Source of the DNA: Chondrus crispus
Lineage: Eukaryota; Rhodophyta; Florideophyceae; Gigartinales; Gigartinaceae
Length of the DNA: 64,000 bases
Direction of reading: 5' to 3'
NCBI RefSeq assembly: GCF_000350225.1
Contig: NW_005179219.1
Location: 39,091 to 103,090, forward strand
How positions within the stretch are numbered: the first letter of the stretch is position 1; each line of letters starts with the position of its first letter. The position numbers and the translations under genes are program-made. The notes under the pieces were generated by a model. It was not told the origin of the DNA. It searched no databases and saw only the letters and a program-made list of their open reading frames with translations. Positions 41,137 through 52,021 of the stretch are shown here, in pieces.

Positions 41137-43444
41137 ATGTCGACAAGCGCCCCCGGAGACGTTGGTCCCGGGGCGAGTAGGAGCGGATCGGCAAGGGCGT
41201 CGAGGATCCCGCGAGGTCCTCGCACCCGAAGCCAGGCCAATACGGCCACGGATCCCGAAGGTCAAGAATCCCCGACGGGGATTGAAGCCGACAAGGATAA
41301 CCTATCCTACAGGTTCGAGAAGGTGGGCGAGGAAATTCGCCAAGAGATGACGAAAAATCTCGAGGCTGAATTAGCCCTCGTCCGGAAGCAACTGGAGTTG
41401 CAAGCATCTGAGTTCCACACCGTTTTAGGAGAGCTATCTGCTCGAGTGGATCTCGTCGAGAAGGAGCGAGGAGATGCGACCGACGGTCTGGAGCCAGAGG
41501 TTCTAGCTTCGTTGAAAATTTCAGTCAAGGACGCGAGGCGCGACGCGAATCAAGCCTTGGAGTCCTTAGGAAAATTTATAACAAGCATCGATGGCCGATT
41601 CGACCGCGCCGCGCAACGTCTCAAGGACCTTGAGCAGGCCACGGATCAAGCTCCGCAAGGATCGGACGACGAGCCGCTCCCTTCAGGTAGAGAGGGCGAC
41701 CGCCGGTCGAAGAAGGACAAGCCCGCTCGTCAGCGGAGCTCCAAGTCGAAGCCCTCGAAGAAGGGCAATCGACGTACAAGCAAGGGTCACTGTAGTGACG
41801 ATCCGGAGAACCGCGACTCACAGTCGGAGTAGCTTGGTCCCTCCGAAGATGGTAACGGCGGTTCGTCGAACCATTCGGGCGATTCCGAACGCCGTTCAGA
41901 AGAAATAAACGGAATTTCGTCAAGCAAGAAAATTTCCTCCAGACGAGGCGGAGTCACTTCGTCCGCCTCGCGGAGAGACAAGGACGCGGAGCCCGAAAAT
42001 GTCGCAACGCCACGCGGGCCGCGATGGGAGGAGTTGGAGGAGCTGAATCCGACCAACTACCTCTTCAAGAAATTACTTTTGTACCGAACGTACCGCTTGC
42101 GGAACCCGCAGACATATTTGTCAAGTTCCCGGCGGACCGCCGCGCGAAAAATTAGGAGAGATATTCCGCCTAAGGTGAAGAAGAACAACACGTTCACAGG
42201 AGAGGACGGGGTCCTTGTGTTGGATTTTTTGGCAAAGTTAGTTCAAGAGTTTGATACTCAAGAAATGAACGAGGGGCAAGCGATCCGCTTGTTGCCCGAA
42301 TTTCTAAGCGGCATCGCCTTGAGACAGTACACTTCGGGGTCTCAGACGGCCGGGTCCCATCACGGGAAGGTGTCCGTTTTAGCCGGAGGCCGTACAGTGG
42401 TTGTTGAGGAGTTTCGCAACCGACGAGGCGATCCGTCAAGCCGTGCTCGCATTGCGAGAAGTTCAGCAAAGATCGTCTGAAGACGAGATGGAATTTTATA
42501 TCCGTCTGACGGACGCGAGCAATCGATGTGGAAACGTATATTCGATGGAAGAACAAATGACGATGTTTATTGAAGGACTCGATTCGAGTATCAAGCCAAT
42601 GGTATCTCAATACCGACAAGACAATCGGGACGTTTCGTTTTTAAGACTAGTTAATTACGCGAAGGCGCATGGCTCGGCGAGCCGCGCTAAGGACAAGAAG
42701 ACCAAGAGGGTCACGATTCAGACGCCGTCCACGTTCAGGGCGGGGAAGAAGCCGAGGGCTCCCTATCCCGGTCGTAAAAGTCAGGGCGCCGTCCACTTAG
42801 CCGAGACAATCTCCGCGTCAGATGAACTCAGTGCGCACGGAGACAGCGAAAGTCAGTACGAAGGAGCATTGGTAGCCGAAGGCAATTTTATTGAGCCATC
42901 GGAGGGCTACGGACACGAGGACTACAGGGCAAGCGGGTCGTCAACTCTACCGACGCCCACGTACCCGACGGAGTCCTTTTCAGAACCCACGGATCCTGTG
43001 ATGACGTTGTGGGGGCGCGGCCACACGCCGGCGCCGCGCATCCCGATGGAGGACAAGGGTACAACGTTTCGAAGGCCAGGCTGGATGGGGAGGCCGCAAC
43101 ATCAAGGAAGGCTGCCGGCCCGTGGAGGACTTAGGCCGCAATATCCCGTCAAGAAGCTCGGACTGGTGTGCTATCATTGTTACGAAAAGGGGCACGCCAC
43201 GCCAACGTGTATTCTTTCCCTCCGGGAAATGCACCGATTTTTGGGAAATTATGAGGCGTTGTCTCCGATGGAGAGATTAGGGATACCATCGACGAGTTAT
43301 CTGAAGGTCAAGAATTGGTTCGATTCGCAGACGGCGAGCACGCCGAGTGCTTCAACGCCGAGGTCGAACCAACCCTTCAGAGGGCCCACCGCGGGGCCCG
43401 CGCCGTCGGATGTGAGAAGGATCCCGCAGCGGCAGGAAAACTAG
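41137..43444 (+). pseudogene. gag of element B (stop and frameshift)
   Basis: The ATG at 41137 opens a 231-codon N-terminal part with a long helical segment (FEKVGEEIRQEMTKNLEAEL) and a basic tail, ending in TAG (41830-41832). The same frame continues without a new ATG into the gag core (NPTNYLFKKLLLYRTYRL; EDGVLVLDFLAKLVQEFDTQ). The frame is lost around 42.34-42.38 kb, where the other frame shows a TAG in place of the expected Trp. It resumes as EAVQWLLRSFATDEAIRQ up to 43444. A CCHC knuckle, CYHCYEKGHATPTC, lies near the end. It binds RNA and builds particles in intact relatives. Confidence 0.8.
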
Positions 43445-44175
43445 AGAGGGGAATCTCGCATGAGTCGCAAGAGGCACAGGGTCGACGTACTGTGCCCGGG
43501 GCTCAGCCTCGTTCCCCGTCTCTAATAGAAAAATCAGGCCTCGAGGAGGAGGTTGTTGGAATGGTGGATAAGCCCAAAGGGCCAGCTCAAGTCGAGAAAA
43601 TTTGGAGCCGAGCCCGAGATCATCCGCTGGAAGAAGTTCGAAGACCCTGGTACAGGGTTAAGCGAAGGGAGTGTCGCGAGAAGATTTTGGTTCTTGCGCG
43701 AAAAAACTACAAAGTTTACGCGGACATTGGACCAACAGTCGGATTGATGAGCCGGGTGTTGTCTGTTTTAGACACCTGCCCGGGACTAAACCTTGTGCTA
43801 AAATCGGAACTCCCAGCTAGAATGGAATCTCTAGTGTCCTACGGACCGACACAAGACATTGGCGACGCGAACAATAGGCCACTCCGGACTCTCGGCACCA
43901 TTAGAATGACCGTGAGGCTTGGAAAATTTGTGGCCGCAGCCGAGTTTATTGTATGCGAAAAACTAGCCGTCCCGCTAATTCTAGGCGCGGACTACTGTGA
44001 CCAGTTTGTGGAAGCAATCTATCCAAGGAATAAAACGGTTGAGTTGGCGGATTTCTCGGAGGTTCCGATAGTTAGGCGGTTCTCGACGAGAAAAGGGAAG
44101 AAGAATCTCTTCCCGGGAGAGGACGAGAATGATGGAAAGGTGGAGCGAATTTCCCTGAAGGTAAAAGTGGCATGA
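43315..44175 (+). CDS. Aspartic protease of element B
   Basis: This frame overlaps the end of gag by 130 nt in the +2 frame, so a frameshift probably links them. The retropepsin active site reads VLDTCPGLNLVL, with Cys for Gly, and the later block is VPLILGADYCDQFV. A region similar to C precedes it (ILVLARKNYKVYADI against VLRKENYKL). The frame has no ATG near the start; 43315 is a TTG. A TGA (44173-44175) ends it, and RT continues in the same frame 21 nt later, as in element A, where the stop is TAG. Confidence 0.8.
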   Translation: MVRFADGEHAECFNAEVEPTLQRAHRGARAVGCEKDPAAAGKLERGISHESQEAQGRRTVPGAQPRSPSLIEKSGLEEEVVGMVDKPKGPAQVEKIWSRARDHPLEEVRRPWYRVKRRECREKILVLARKNYKVYADIGPTVGLMSRVLSVLDTCPGLNLVLKSELPARMESLVSYGPTQDIGDANNRPLRTLGTIRMTVRLGKFVAAAEFIVCEKLAVPLILGADYCDQFVEAIYPRNKTVELADFSEVPIVRRFSTRKGKKNLFPGEDENDGKVERISLKVKVA

Positions 44176-44196
44176 GCCACGACTATCGAGCCAGGG

Positions 44197-46374
44197 ATGC
44201 AACGCGTCGTGGAATGCACCTCGAAGAGGGCGGGCTTGGTTGTGGTGCAGCCGTACTCGTCGTTGTACGAAAGAAACGGGTTGACGTGCAAGAATGGTGT
44301 CGTTCAGGTTGAGCCTGACAGGCCATTTCGTTTACTCGTTGCGAATTTTAGGACGTACCCTGTCAGGGTGCAAAAAGGTCAAGTGGTGGCAGAATTATTA
44401 CCGCACCCGAGAGCCGCGCTCGAGAGCAAAACCACCATTGGAGAAGTTCTCGGAATTCAAGAAAGGAAGAAGGAAAATTTTCCTAATTCCACCAAGACGC
44501 CTACGGGCGAGACAAGATGCGAACCGACGGATCAAGCGCGCGAGGACCAGCCAGAAGAACGGTTTGCAGGGCTCTCCGCGTCGGCATCTACGAAGCCGCA
44601 ACGCAGGATTGAGCCGCCACCGCCGGACGTGGAGGACCCCGACCTGAGCCACGTGCCGGAACGGCTGCGCGACCGGTTCCGTCGGATGTTGAAGAAGTAT
44701 TCAAGGATGTGGGATGGGACGCTTTGCGAAATTAATACCACCGTCCATCGGATCGAGTTGATCCCCGAGACTAGTCCCATCGCACAAGCCCCGTATCGGG
44801 CCGGACCTAAAGCCCGCGAAGTAGAAGATGCAGAGGTGCAGAAGATGTTAGAGGCAGGAGTGATAGAACCAGCGCAGTCAGAATGGGCGTCACCCGTGTT
44901 GCTGGTGCCCAAGCCGGATGGGTCAATGCGTTTTTGCGTAGACTACCGCAGGCTGAACGCAGTGACTGTGAAGGACACGTACCCTTTGCCACGCATGGAC
45001 GAGTGTCTAGACTCGCTTGGTGACACCAAGGTTTTCTCCGCGGTGCACGCGATCTCGGAATATTGGCAGATGCCTATCCCTGAGTGCGGCCGCGACAAGA
45101 CCGCATTTTCGTGTCACTCAGGTCTGTATCGCTTCTCAAGAATGCCCTTCGGGCTAACCAACGCGCCAGCGACGTTCCAGAGAGCAGTGGACATCCTGCT
45201 CTCCCCGTTCCGTTGTAAATGCTGTTTGGTGTATCTAGACGACATAATAATTTTTAGCAAGTCGTGGGAGGAGCACATCGTGCACGTGGATGAAATAATT
45301 TCCGTATTGGAAAAGGCAGGTGTCAAGCTCAAGCTTCGCAAGTGCGAATTTTTCGTGGAAAAGATCAAGTACCTGGGCCACGTCGTCCGCCCAGGTACGC
45401 TAGAAGTCGATGTCGCGCGAACCGCCGCGTTGGAACAAGTGCGGTACCCGCGAACACAGTCACAGCTCAGGAGCTTCCTGGGACTCTGCAATGTCTACCG
45501 CAGGTTCGTTCCGCATTATGCGAAAATCGCGCGGCCTGTAAACCAACTACTGAAGAAAGGACAACCGGTCCAGTTGGAAGGATTAGACGAACCGTGCAAG
45601 AAAGCTTTTCATAAGCTCAAGGACGCCATCTTGGCACCGCCGGTGTTGGCGCTGCCGAAGAAGGACCTACCCTACTCGGTAGATACCGATGCAAGCCATT
45701 GCCAAATAGGCGCTGCACTATTTCAAACACACCCGGATGCGCAACGCAAACGCATCGGGTTCTTTTCAAGAACGTTAGCCGCAGCCGAGAGAAACTATTC
45801 TGTATCAGAAAAAGAATGTCTAGCGGTAATTTGGGCCGTACAGACTTTAAGACCATATCTATATGGCGAGCACTTCATTGTGCATACCGACCATGCCTCA
45901 TTGAGGTGGTTGATGAACGTAACCGACCCCAGTGGGAGATTAATCCGATGGAGGCTACGCCTCTCGGAATTCGATTTTGAAATCAAGTACAAAAAGGGAA
46001 AGGCTAACAGCCAGGCGGACGCTTTGTCGAGGTTGCGGACCGCAGGAGAAACCGTCGACGAAATCGACGACGAAATCCCATGCTTTATGGCCGAACCGGC
46101 CGAGGGCACAGTGGAGGACGAGGACAGTTTTGACGCGTTAGACGACATCCACGCTCTTGAGGGGGGGACCGCCCCTGATCGCCTCGATCAATTCCAAGCT
46201 GTCACTCCGGAGGAGCTCATTCGCGAGCAAGCCGTCGACCTCTTCTGCAAACGCATCAAGGAAGAATTGGACGCCGGAAAGGTGAGAACGTGCAGCATGG
46301 AGGCCGAGGAATTCGAAGGAACTCTATGCCGTACCGCGGCGGAGTTTGTACAAGTGGAATACCACAATCGTTAA
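44197..46374 (+). CDS. Reverse transcriptase-RNase H of element B
   Basis: This frame has 725 codons from an ATG. Motifs are MRFCVDYRRLNAVTVKDTY, VFSAVHAISEYWQMPIPE, MPFGLTNAPATFQRAVDILL and YLDDIIIFS. RNase H has VDTDASHCQIGAALFQ, VSEKECLAVIWAV, HTDHASLRWLMNV and SQADALSRL. In the RT block, AVHAISEYWQ replaces the usual LDxxSGYWQ, so the first catalytic Asp position reads His, which should abolish or impair activity. The frame ends early in the integrase N-terminus because of a 1-bp change near 46356. The pol ORF then continues in the next frame. Confidence 0.88.
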   Translation: MQRVVECTSKRAGLVVVQPYSSLYERNGLTCKNGVVQVEPDRPFRLLVANFRTYPVRVQKGQVVAELLPHPRAALESKTTIGEVLGIQERKKENFPNSTKTPTGETRCEPTDQAREDQPEERFAGLSASASTKPQRRIEPPPPDVEDPDLSHVPERLRDRFRRMLKKYSRMWDGTLCEINTTVHRIELIPETSPIAQAPYRAGPKAREVEDAEVQKMLEAGVIEPAQSEWASPVLLVPKPDGSMRFCVDYRRLNAVTVKDTYPLPRMDECLDSLGDTKVFSAVHAISEYWQMPIPECGRDKTAFSCHSGLYRFSRMPFGLTNAPATFQRAVDILLSPFRCKCCLVYLDDIIIFSKSWEEHIVHVDEIISVLEKAGVKLKLRKCEFFVEKIKYLGHVVRPGTLEVDVARTAALEQVRYPRTQSQLRSFLGLCNVYRRFVPHYAKIARPVNQLLKKGQPVQLEGLDEPCKKAFHKLKDAILAPPVLALPKKDLPYSVDTDASHCQIGAALFQTHPDAQRKRIGFFSRTLAAAERNYSVSEKECLAVIWAVQTLRPYLYGEHFIVHTDHASLRWLMNVTDPSGRLIRWRLRLSEFDFEIKYKKGKANSQADALSRLRTAGETVDEIDDEIPCFMAEPAEGTVEDEDSFDALDDIHALEGGTAPDRLDQFQAVTPEELIREQAVDLFCKRIKEELDAGKVRTCSMEAEEFEGTLCRTAAEFVQVEYHNR

Positions 46375-47909
46375 GGGACCGCGTCCTATGGTTAAGCCAC
46401 TACGCAAAATTGGCAGGCCACCCGGGAGGCAGGAAACTTTACAAGACTTTGAGAAGATATTTTTATTGGCCTACGGTGGCCCTAGACTGCTATGCAGTCG
46501 CGAAGAATTGCGCCGCATGTGCGCGGGAAAGGGTGAAGCTAAGAAGAAACACGAAGGAAATGAAGCTTTTCACGCCCAAAGCTCCGCTGGAGTTTGTCGC
46601 CATCGACATACTCGGCGAGCTAATTACAACTAAACGAGGAAATCGGTATATTCTCGTGATCAGCGATCGATACTCGAAACTGGTACAAACCGTACCGTTG
46701 AAGAATATATCAGCTGCGCACATCGCACAAGCCTTCGTTCACCATTGGGTATTCGTGTATGGACCGCCGGTCAAGCTGCTGTCCGACAATGGAACACAGT
46801 TCACGGCCCGGTTCTTTCAGAACGTCTGTAGAATTCTCGGCATACGCAATGTGTTCACGACTACGTACCACCCGCAAGCCAACGGCCAAGTTGAGAGGTT
46901 TAACCGCACGCTGACTTCCGCGTTGCGAAAAGATGTTGGGGAGCATCCCAAGGACTGGGACTTATTTAGCGACGCTGTGACGTTCGCCTACAACACACAA
47001 GTTCATCGAACTACGAACATTGCGCCCTTCGAGCTGGTGCTAGCTCGGGCGCCGAGAAACATTGCGTTACAAGCGCAGCCAACTTTGGAGAACTTCAGCT
47101 CGTCACGAGCATACTACCTGAAATGGCAGTCGTGGTTGGAGAGCCTAATGCGAAGCGCCGATAGGAGTTTGCGGAAGGAACAAGCCCGGTACAAGCGAAA
47201 TTTCGACGCACGCCTTCGCAAGCCGCAATATGAGATCCCACCGGGGTCCTACGTGTTCCTCCGGAAGGAGCAGAGCACGGCTAGCGAACCGAAACACAAG
47301 CTCGCACAAGTCGCTACGGGGCCTTATCAGGTCAGAAGATCGGATCAACATACGGTAGTCATTGCCATTGGCGATCAGGAGGAACGCGTATCGCGAGACA
47401 GGGTGGGATTAGCTCCAAGCCCGATGGACCATGCGCTGATAACCGGCCTACGTCAAGCGCTACAGTTCCTGGGAGAGCCGGAGTTAAACGAAGAAGGAGA
47501 GGCAACGGAGGACGAGGATCGTCCTCCCACCCGTGCGCCTACGAAGGGGGACCAGGAAAATTTAGTCGGTCAAACGCCGACAGCGGAGACACCTCCAGAC
47601 CTACGCGAGCTCGGAAAGTCCAGAGAAGAGGACGAGTTGGAAGATCTTCAGAAGGGGGAAGGAAACAGTTCAGAGAAAGGAGAGGAAACAGAGAACACGG
47701 AATATGTAATCGACCGGGTCGTCGACCACGATTATCAAAATGGTAATTTGATTCTCAAGGTGGAATGGTACGGTTATACGCCCGAGGACGCGGCGTGGGA
47801 GCCCATTGAGCAATTACCCCGCAGCGCGGCCGTCACGTATTTCCGAAGGAAGAAATTACTCTTGCCGCCGCAAGTCGCGCACGCGCAAGCGGGTAGGCAT
47901 CGTCAATAG
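46357..47909 (+). CDS. Integrase and chromodomain of element B
   Basis: It continues from RT after a frame change around GTGGAATA (46354-46360); one extra G there would rejoin the frames. The zinc domain has LAGHPGGRKLYKTLRR and CAACARERVK. The DDE core has FVAIDILGELITT, LLSDNGTQFTARF and VERFNRTL. A Glu-rich linker of about 130 residues leads to a C-terminal chromodomain, EYVIDRVVDHDYQNG and LKVEWYGYTPEDAAWEP. All DDE residues are present. An upstream GTG at 46290 opens the frame but reads in the shadow of RT, so I do not use it. Confidence 0.88.
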
Positions 47910-50900
47910 AATTAGCAGATTAGGAAACACGGAAGAGTCAGAAATTCGAAACGAAGGGGTCCGAAAGCAAGGCAAGTCGGAGCGAGAGGAGTAAGGCAGT
48001 TTTCCGTCGGGAACGCCTTTGCAAAAAGGGATTGACGAGCGGGTTACCCCCGAGTCGAGGGAGAAGGAGGGGAAAAGATGCAGTTGATGTAGAGACGCAT
48101 GCGAGGGAGGCCGATCGAGAGAAAGTGAATGACGCGGGACGCGATAAGACCGCGAGTGAAATGTTGGAATTGTATTGGGGATGGTCCCCATCAAGAGGCT
48201 CTCGAGTTGGAAGTGATGGGGTGAACAGCGTCGCAGAGAGAGTAAGGAGAGTCGCCGGAAACGAGACCCCTCGGAGTGAGGAGAAGGGAAACGAAATGAC
48301 TCAAGCAAGTTTGCATGGGACCCCCGCCCATGAATGAAATGGCCTGCGCGGCCAGGCCGTGGAAGGGAAATTTACTGTAGTCTCAAGCTGAGGTAATTTA
48401 CTTCCTTGGATACGAGCACACGCGGCCGCCGCGCGCACGTGATGTGACGCCTAGATCGATGATCCGCCCTCATGGAGCGGGATTTAATCCAAAAAATTGG
48501 GGCTCGCTGCTGCTAAGCTATCGCGTGTATATATAGGGGACAGGCGCCCTCTATTTGCTAAGACCGAAGACCACGCGCAAGACACAGGCCGACGGCAACA
48601 TTGTGTCACATGCCGCTTTGTAACACGTACTCTTCCAATACCGACGTCCTCATCTAGGAACACTGTTTTTGAACAGGATCAGCAGGGACAGACACTGTCA
48701 CGCATATAACTTTCCTGCGCTAAGGGCGATCTACTTACCTACTTACTACAGTAATCGACCGCCCCTCATGTCTTTCTTCTGTTTTTGTTCTTTTTTGCCT
48801 TTATCTCTTTGTTTTGTTTTTGTGACGTAGAGAACAAGAACCCCGCACCGTGGACAACGGGGAACAAGCGTACCGGGTCCCGTGTGAGCAAATGTGATGC
48901 CCAAGATTAAGGAGGTTCTGTGAATCGTCGATTGTAATTAATTTATTGCACTATGTGTCACGTCGAGAAGGAGAGCGGGCCTGTGTTTTAAGTTGTACAA
49001 GAACGTCAACTCGCGAGGCCTCGTATGTCTGCTTCAGGGAGTACCGCGCGAGAATTCAGGGAAGATTCTGACCGACAAAGGACACCGCAACGCCCGAAGT
49101 TATGCCCTAGACGAGGATCCGTCATCACGATGTTGCTAGAGCCGACGGCCTCTCTGTTTGTACTGACGGTTGTTCCGAACAGCCACAAGGGCAGGACGCT
49201 TACAAAAGGGGCGAATCTAGAGAGTTGGTCCACTGAAACGAGGGTGAGAATTCACCAGCACGACGAAGAGCGACGTAGTTGCTTCCGGCGATCATCAGAG
49301 TACGCTTACTAATTCTACTGTACCTGCAGGGAAGGGCATAGTGCCCAGGGTGGAGATACCGGTATCATGTCCTGGAAGGAGTTGAGGGGATGCGATCACC
49401 GAATAGGAACACACATGTAGGCCGGAGATACGCGCCGAGGATGAGCACACCGAATACGACGTTCTCGCCGGAGAGGACACGTGAGACACTCCCGGTGCCG
49501 CTGGAAGCCCTGAAGAGCAGGAAGCATGGGAAACATGAGTGCCTATACCCTCTCGACTCCGTCACCGTGCACTCGCACGCCGCGCTCGCCGACATCCTAT
49601 GCAACCTACGCTGCGTCGATTCTTTTAGGGAACGTTTCGTCTTGATATTATGCGAGAACACCACCGCGACGCAGACGACACAGGTACCTGTGCAGGAGAC
49701 ACGTGTCTCCTGGCACTCGACAGGGACATGTTTTTTTTTGTGGAGGTCGTAGGGGAAGTTGGGGAGGAATCCGAGCAACCCGCTCATTTCCTTGCCATTG
49801 GGGAAACGATCCCGACCCTCAACGAGAGTCATGTGGGACAGACCGAAGAGGTCCAGCCAGTCCACCGCATTGTCTTGTAGTTCACCGTCGGTGATGAGTA
49901 AGAGCCGACATGGGCGAACTACAGTGCGCTAGGAGCAGTAATGGGGAGAGACAACATGCGTCCGTGTCGGGGAGAGGTAAAGGACACTTCGAATCGAACC
50001 AGAGCGGAGGGACCCATCCCCTCAGAACTAAGGCAAGTAAGAAAAGGAGGTTGAAATTTTCCTCGACTATAGGGCCCACGCTAGAAAAATAACGAAGAGG
50101 ATGCCTAAATCGCCTGAAGTTTGGCAACGGGATCAGGACAAATGAGAACACCTGTCCACCTGTCAACTTCGTGCGAGATACTTCAGCCCGGCGGAGCCTG
50201 ACGAGCGACGACGCCCCCAAGCCAAGGATCGATGCCGTGTCGGATCGTTGCTACGCAAGGTGATCAAATTGCGAATTTTAAGGAAAGGGGATCTACGTCA
50301 TGTACGCGTCGGCAAACCCGGACAGCAAGAGAATTCAAGGTCGTCGGCACGCTGATAGAATGGCAGTCTGAGGAGCTCTCGCGCACGATTCATCAAACCA
50401 TCTACGCAAGAAGGACAATACCTCGACGATAATGAAATGTAACGTCGAAACAGACGCCTACAGTGACGTTGTGACGAGGGTAGAAGGACAACGTCGCCAA
50501 TATTACGTTGACCATATTTTATTTCCAACAGGTACCAGGCCAGGAGAAGGAGAAGGGATCCTCTCACGTGGCAAGAAGCTCACGCATTTTACCATGGAAA
50601 TTGAGAACTCGTTAGAGATATACTGTCTCCCTCGGAGGGAGACAACACCAACCAGCGACTATCGAAGATCGCGATCGCAACCGCTACGTCACACCGCTTC
50701 CAACTGGTGGAGCGCCACGCCACAACCCCCTCCACAAGCACACACAATGCCTATCGTCTTTCTTTCTTTCTACTTTTCTATCTTGCTATTTTTTATATTG
50801 TGCGTCCCCTGTTTCCTTGCCTAATTGTTTTTTTTGTGTGAAGGCGGAACATGACGTCGCGCCGATCCGCGACTAATCATGGGAGAATCGAGAACCGTCG

Positions 50901-52021
50901 ATCGCAAGTAATCTTTCAGACGGCTCATCAAGTCTCGAAGGAGAGCCAAGTCTGTCCGGCGTTGGTCAAGATCGCCAAGTACGAGCAGCCCTAAGCCGAC
51001 CCGGAAGGCGGAGCCGCGCGAGTAGTCGAAGGAAAATATGACATACAGGATACAGGGCGACGGTCGAAAGGACTTCCGAAATGAGAACCCGCTCTGACGA
51101 TGTTGCCAACGCCGACGGCTGTTCTGGTGATACCAACGGGTGTGTCTAACAGCCGCGAATGCGTAACGCAAACGAAAAGAAAAAAAACTCCGAAGATCGT
51201 TCCTGTAGGAAGAGGTTGCAACGGACGACGGGGGTATGACGCGGAAATTTCTATGCGTTGAACCGAGGGAATTCGCACCAGCAAATGCTATCGACGTGGA
51301 TTATATTGCGTGTATAAGGGAAGGATGAATCGGTACGAAGAGGCACGACATGGTTGTCTTTGACAATCTTCTGTGGAGCCCTGTGAGACGTACTGTACCG
51401 GTACAGAGTGAAACAGGCGTAGGGGAGACGGATCAGTACTGGATCCAAGGAAAAATTGAGGGGACACGACGACAGCCTTGTCATGCCCGCGTCGGTTGAG
51501 ACGAAAGATAGAGTAGGAAATTATGACACGGACACCGCAGGGATAAGAGGAGGAAGTTGAGACTCGAAGCAGAGGAATATTTGGGATGTGCACTGCGATA
51601 AAGAGGAGGAAATTGGCGGTAAAGAGGAGGAATTTGGGAAAAAGAAGAGGAGATGGACAGATGAGAAGATGTGATCGCAGAGGCGGGGCGCATACAAAAA
51701 AAGAGAGGAGGAAATTAGAAGTCCGAGGGAATGGGCGGAGTCGGAGACCCCAAAGAGGACATCGTTCCCTCGACGAGGAGTTCAGCCGGACAATGGATCA
51801 GCCCGACGTTCGAGGAAGAGTGTACCTGCATGGACCGTTCTGCGTTTCGCTAACGAACGGTACGCGGAAAGAAAAGAGGAGGAAAGTGAAGGTAACGGGG
51901 GACACGCAGGTGATTCATTTTATTATCCAAAAGCTACCGGGTGACGTCGATAACCAGATGTCACCCCAAACAGGTAATAATCCGAGAATGGATCAGGGGG
52001 GGAGTCGTTCCGAGCGGCGGG
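47910..52021 (+). other. 4.1-kb post-integrase region of element B; decayed duplicated sequence
   Basis: There is no intact gene. On the plus strand two weakly similar modules follow one another. Each begins after a long pyrimidine tract (48775-48830 and 50750-50845) and contains an ATG frame with ML-PTA-L-T-V-NS (49130 and 51100), then an EE(L/F)SRT(I/M)xQ patch (about 50365 and 51772) and a patch with TGTR or NGTR (about 50530 and 51860). Frames are broken between patches. I read this as a tandemly duplicated, decayed sense-strand accessory gene, possibly once spliced. Function is unknown. Confidence 0.4.
48528..48535 (+). promoter_or_regulatory. Possible internal promoter (TATA box) of element B
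   Basis: TATATATA is followed by GGGGACAGGCGCCCTC. A TACTGTAG, the motif that precedes LTR TATA boxes, lies about 155 bp upstream. It would drive the duplicated accessory region. Confidence 0.35.

Noticed and set aside
49365..49865. 166-codon minus-strand ORF in element B
   Set aside because: The opposite strand has protein-like frames (49390-49752 and 49650-49880) that fit the sense-strand accessory region better. Neither is convincing alone.
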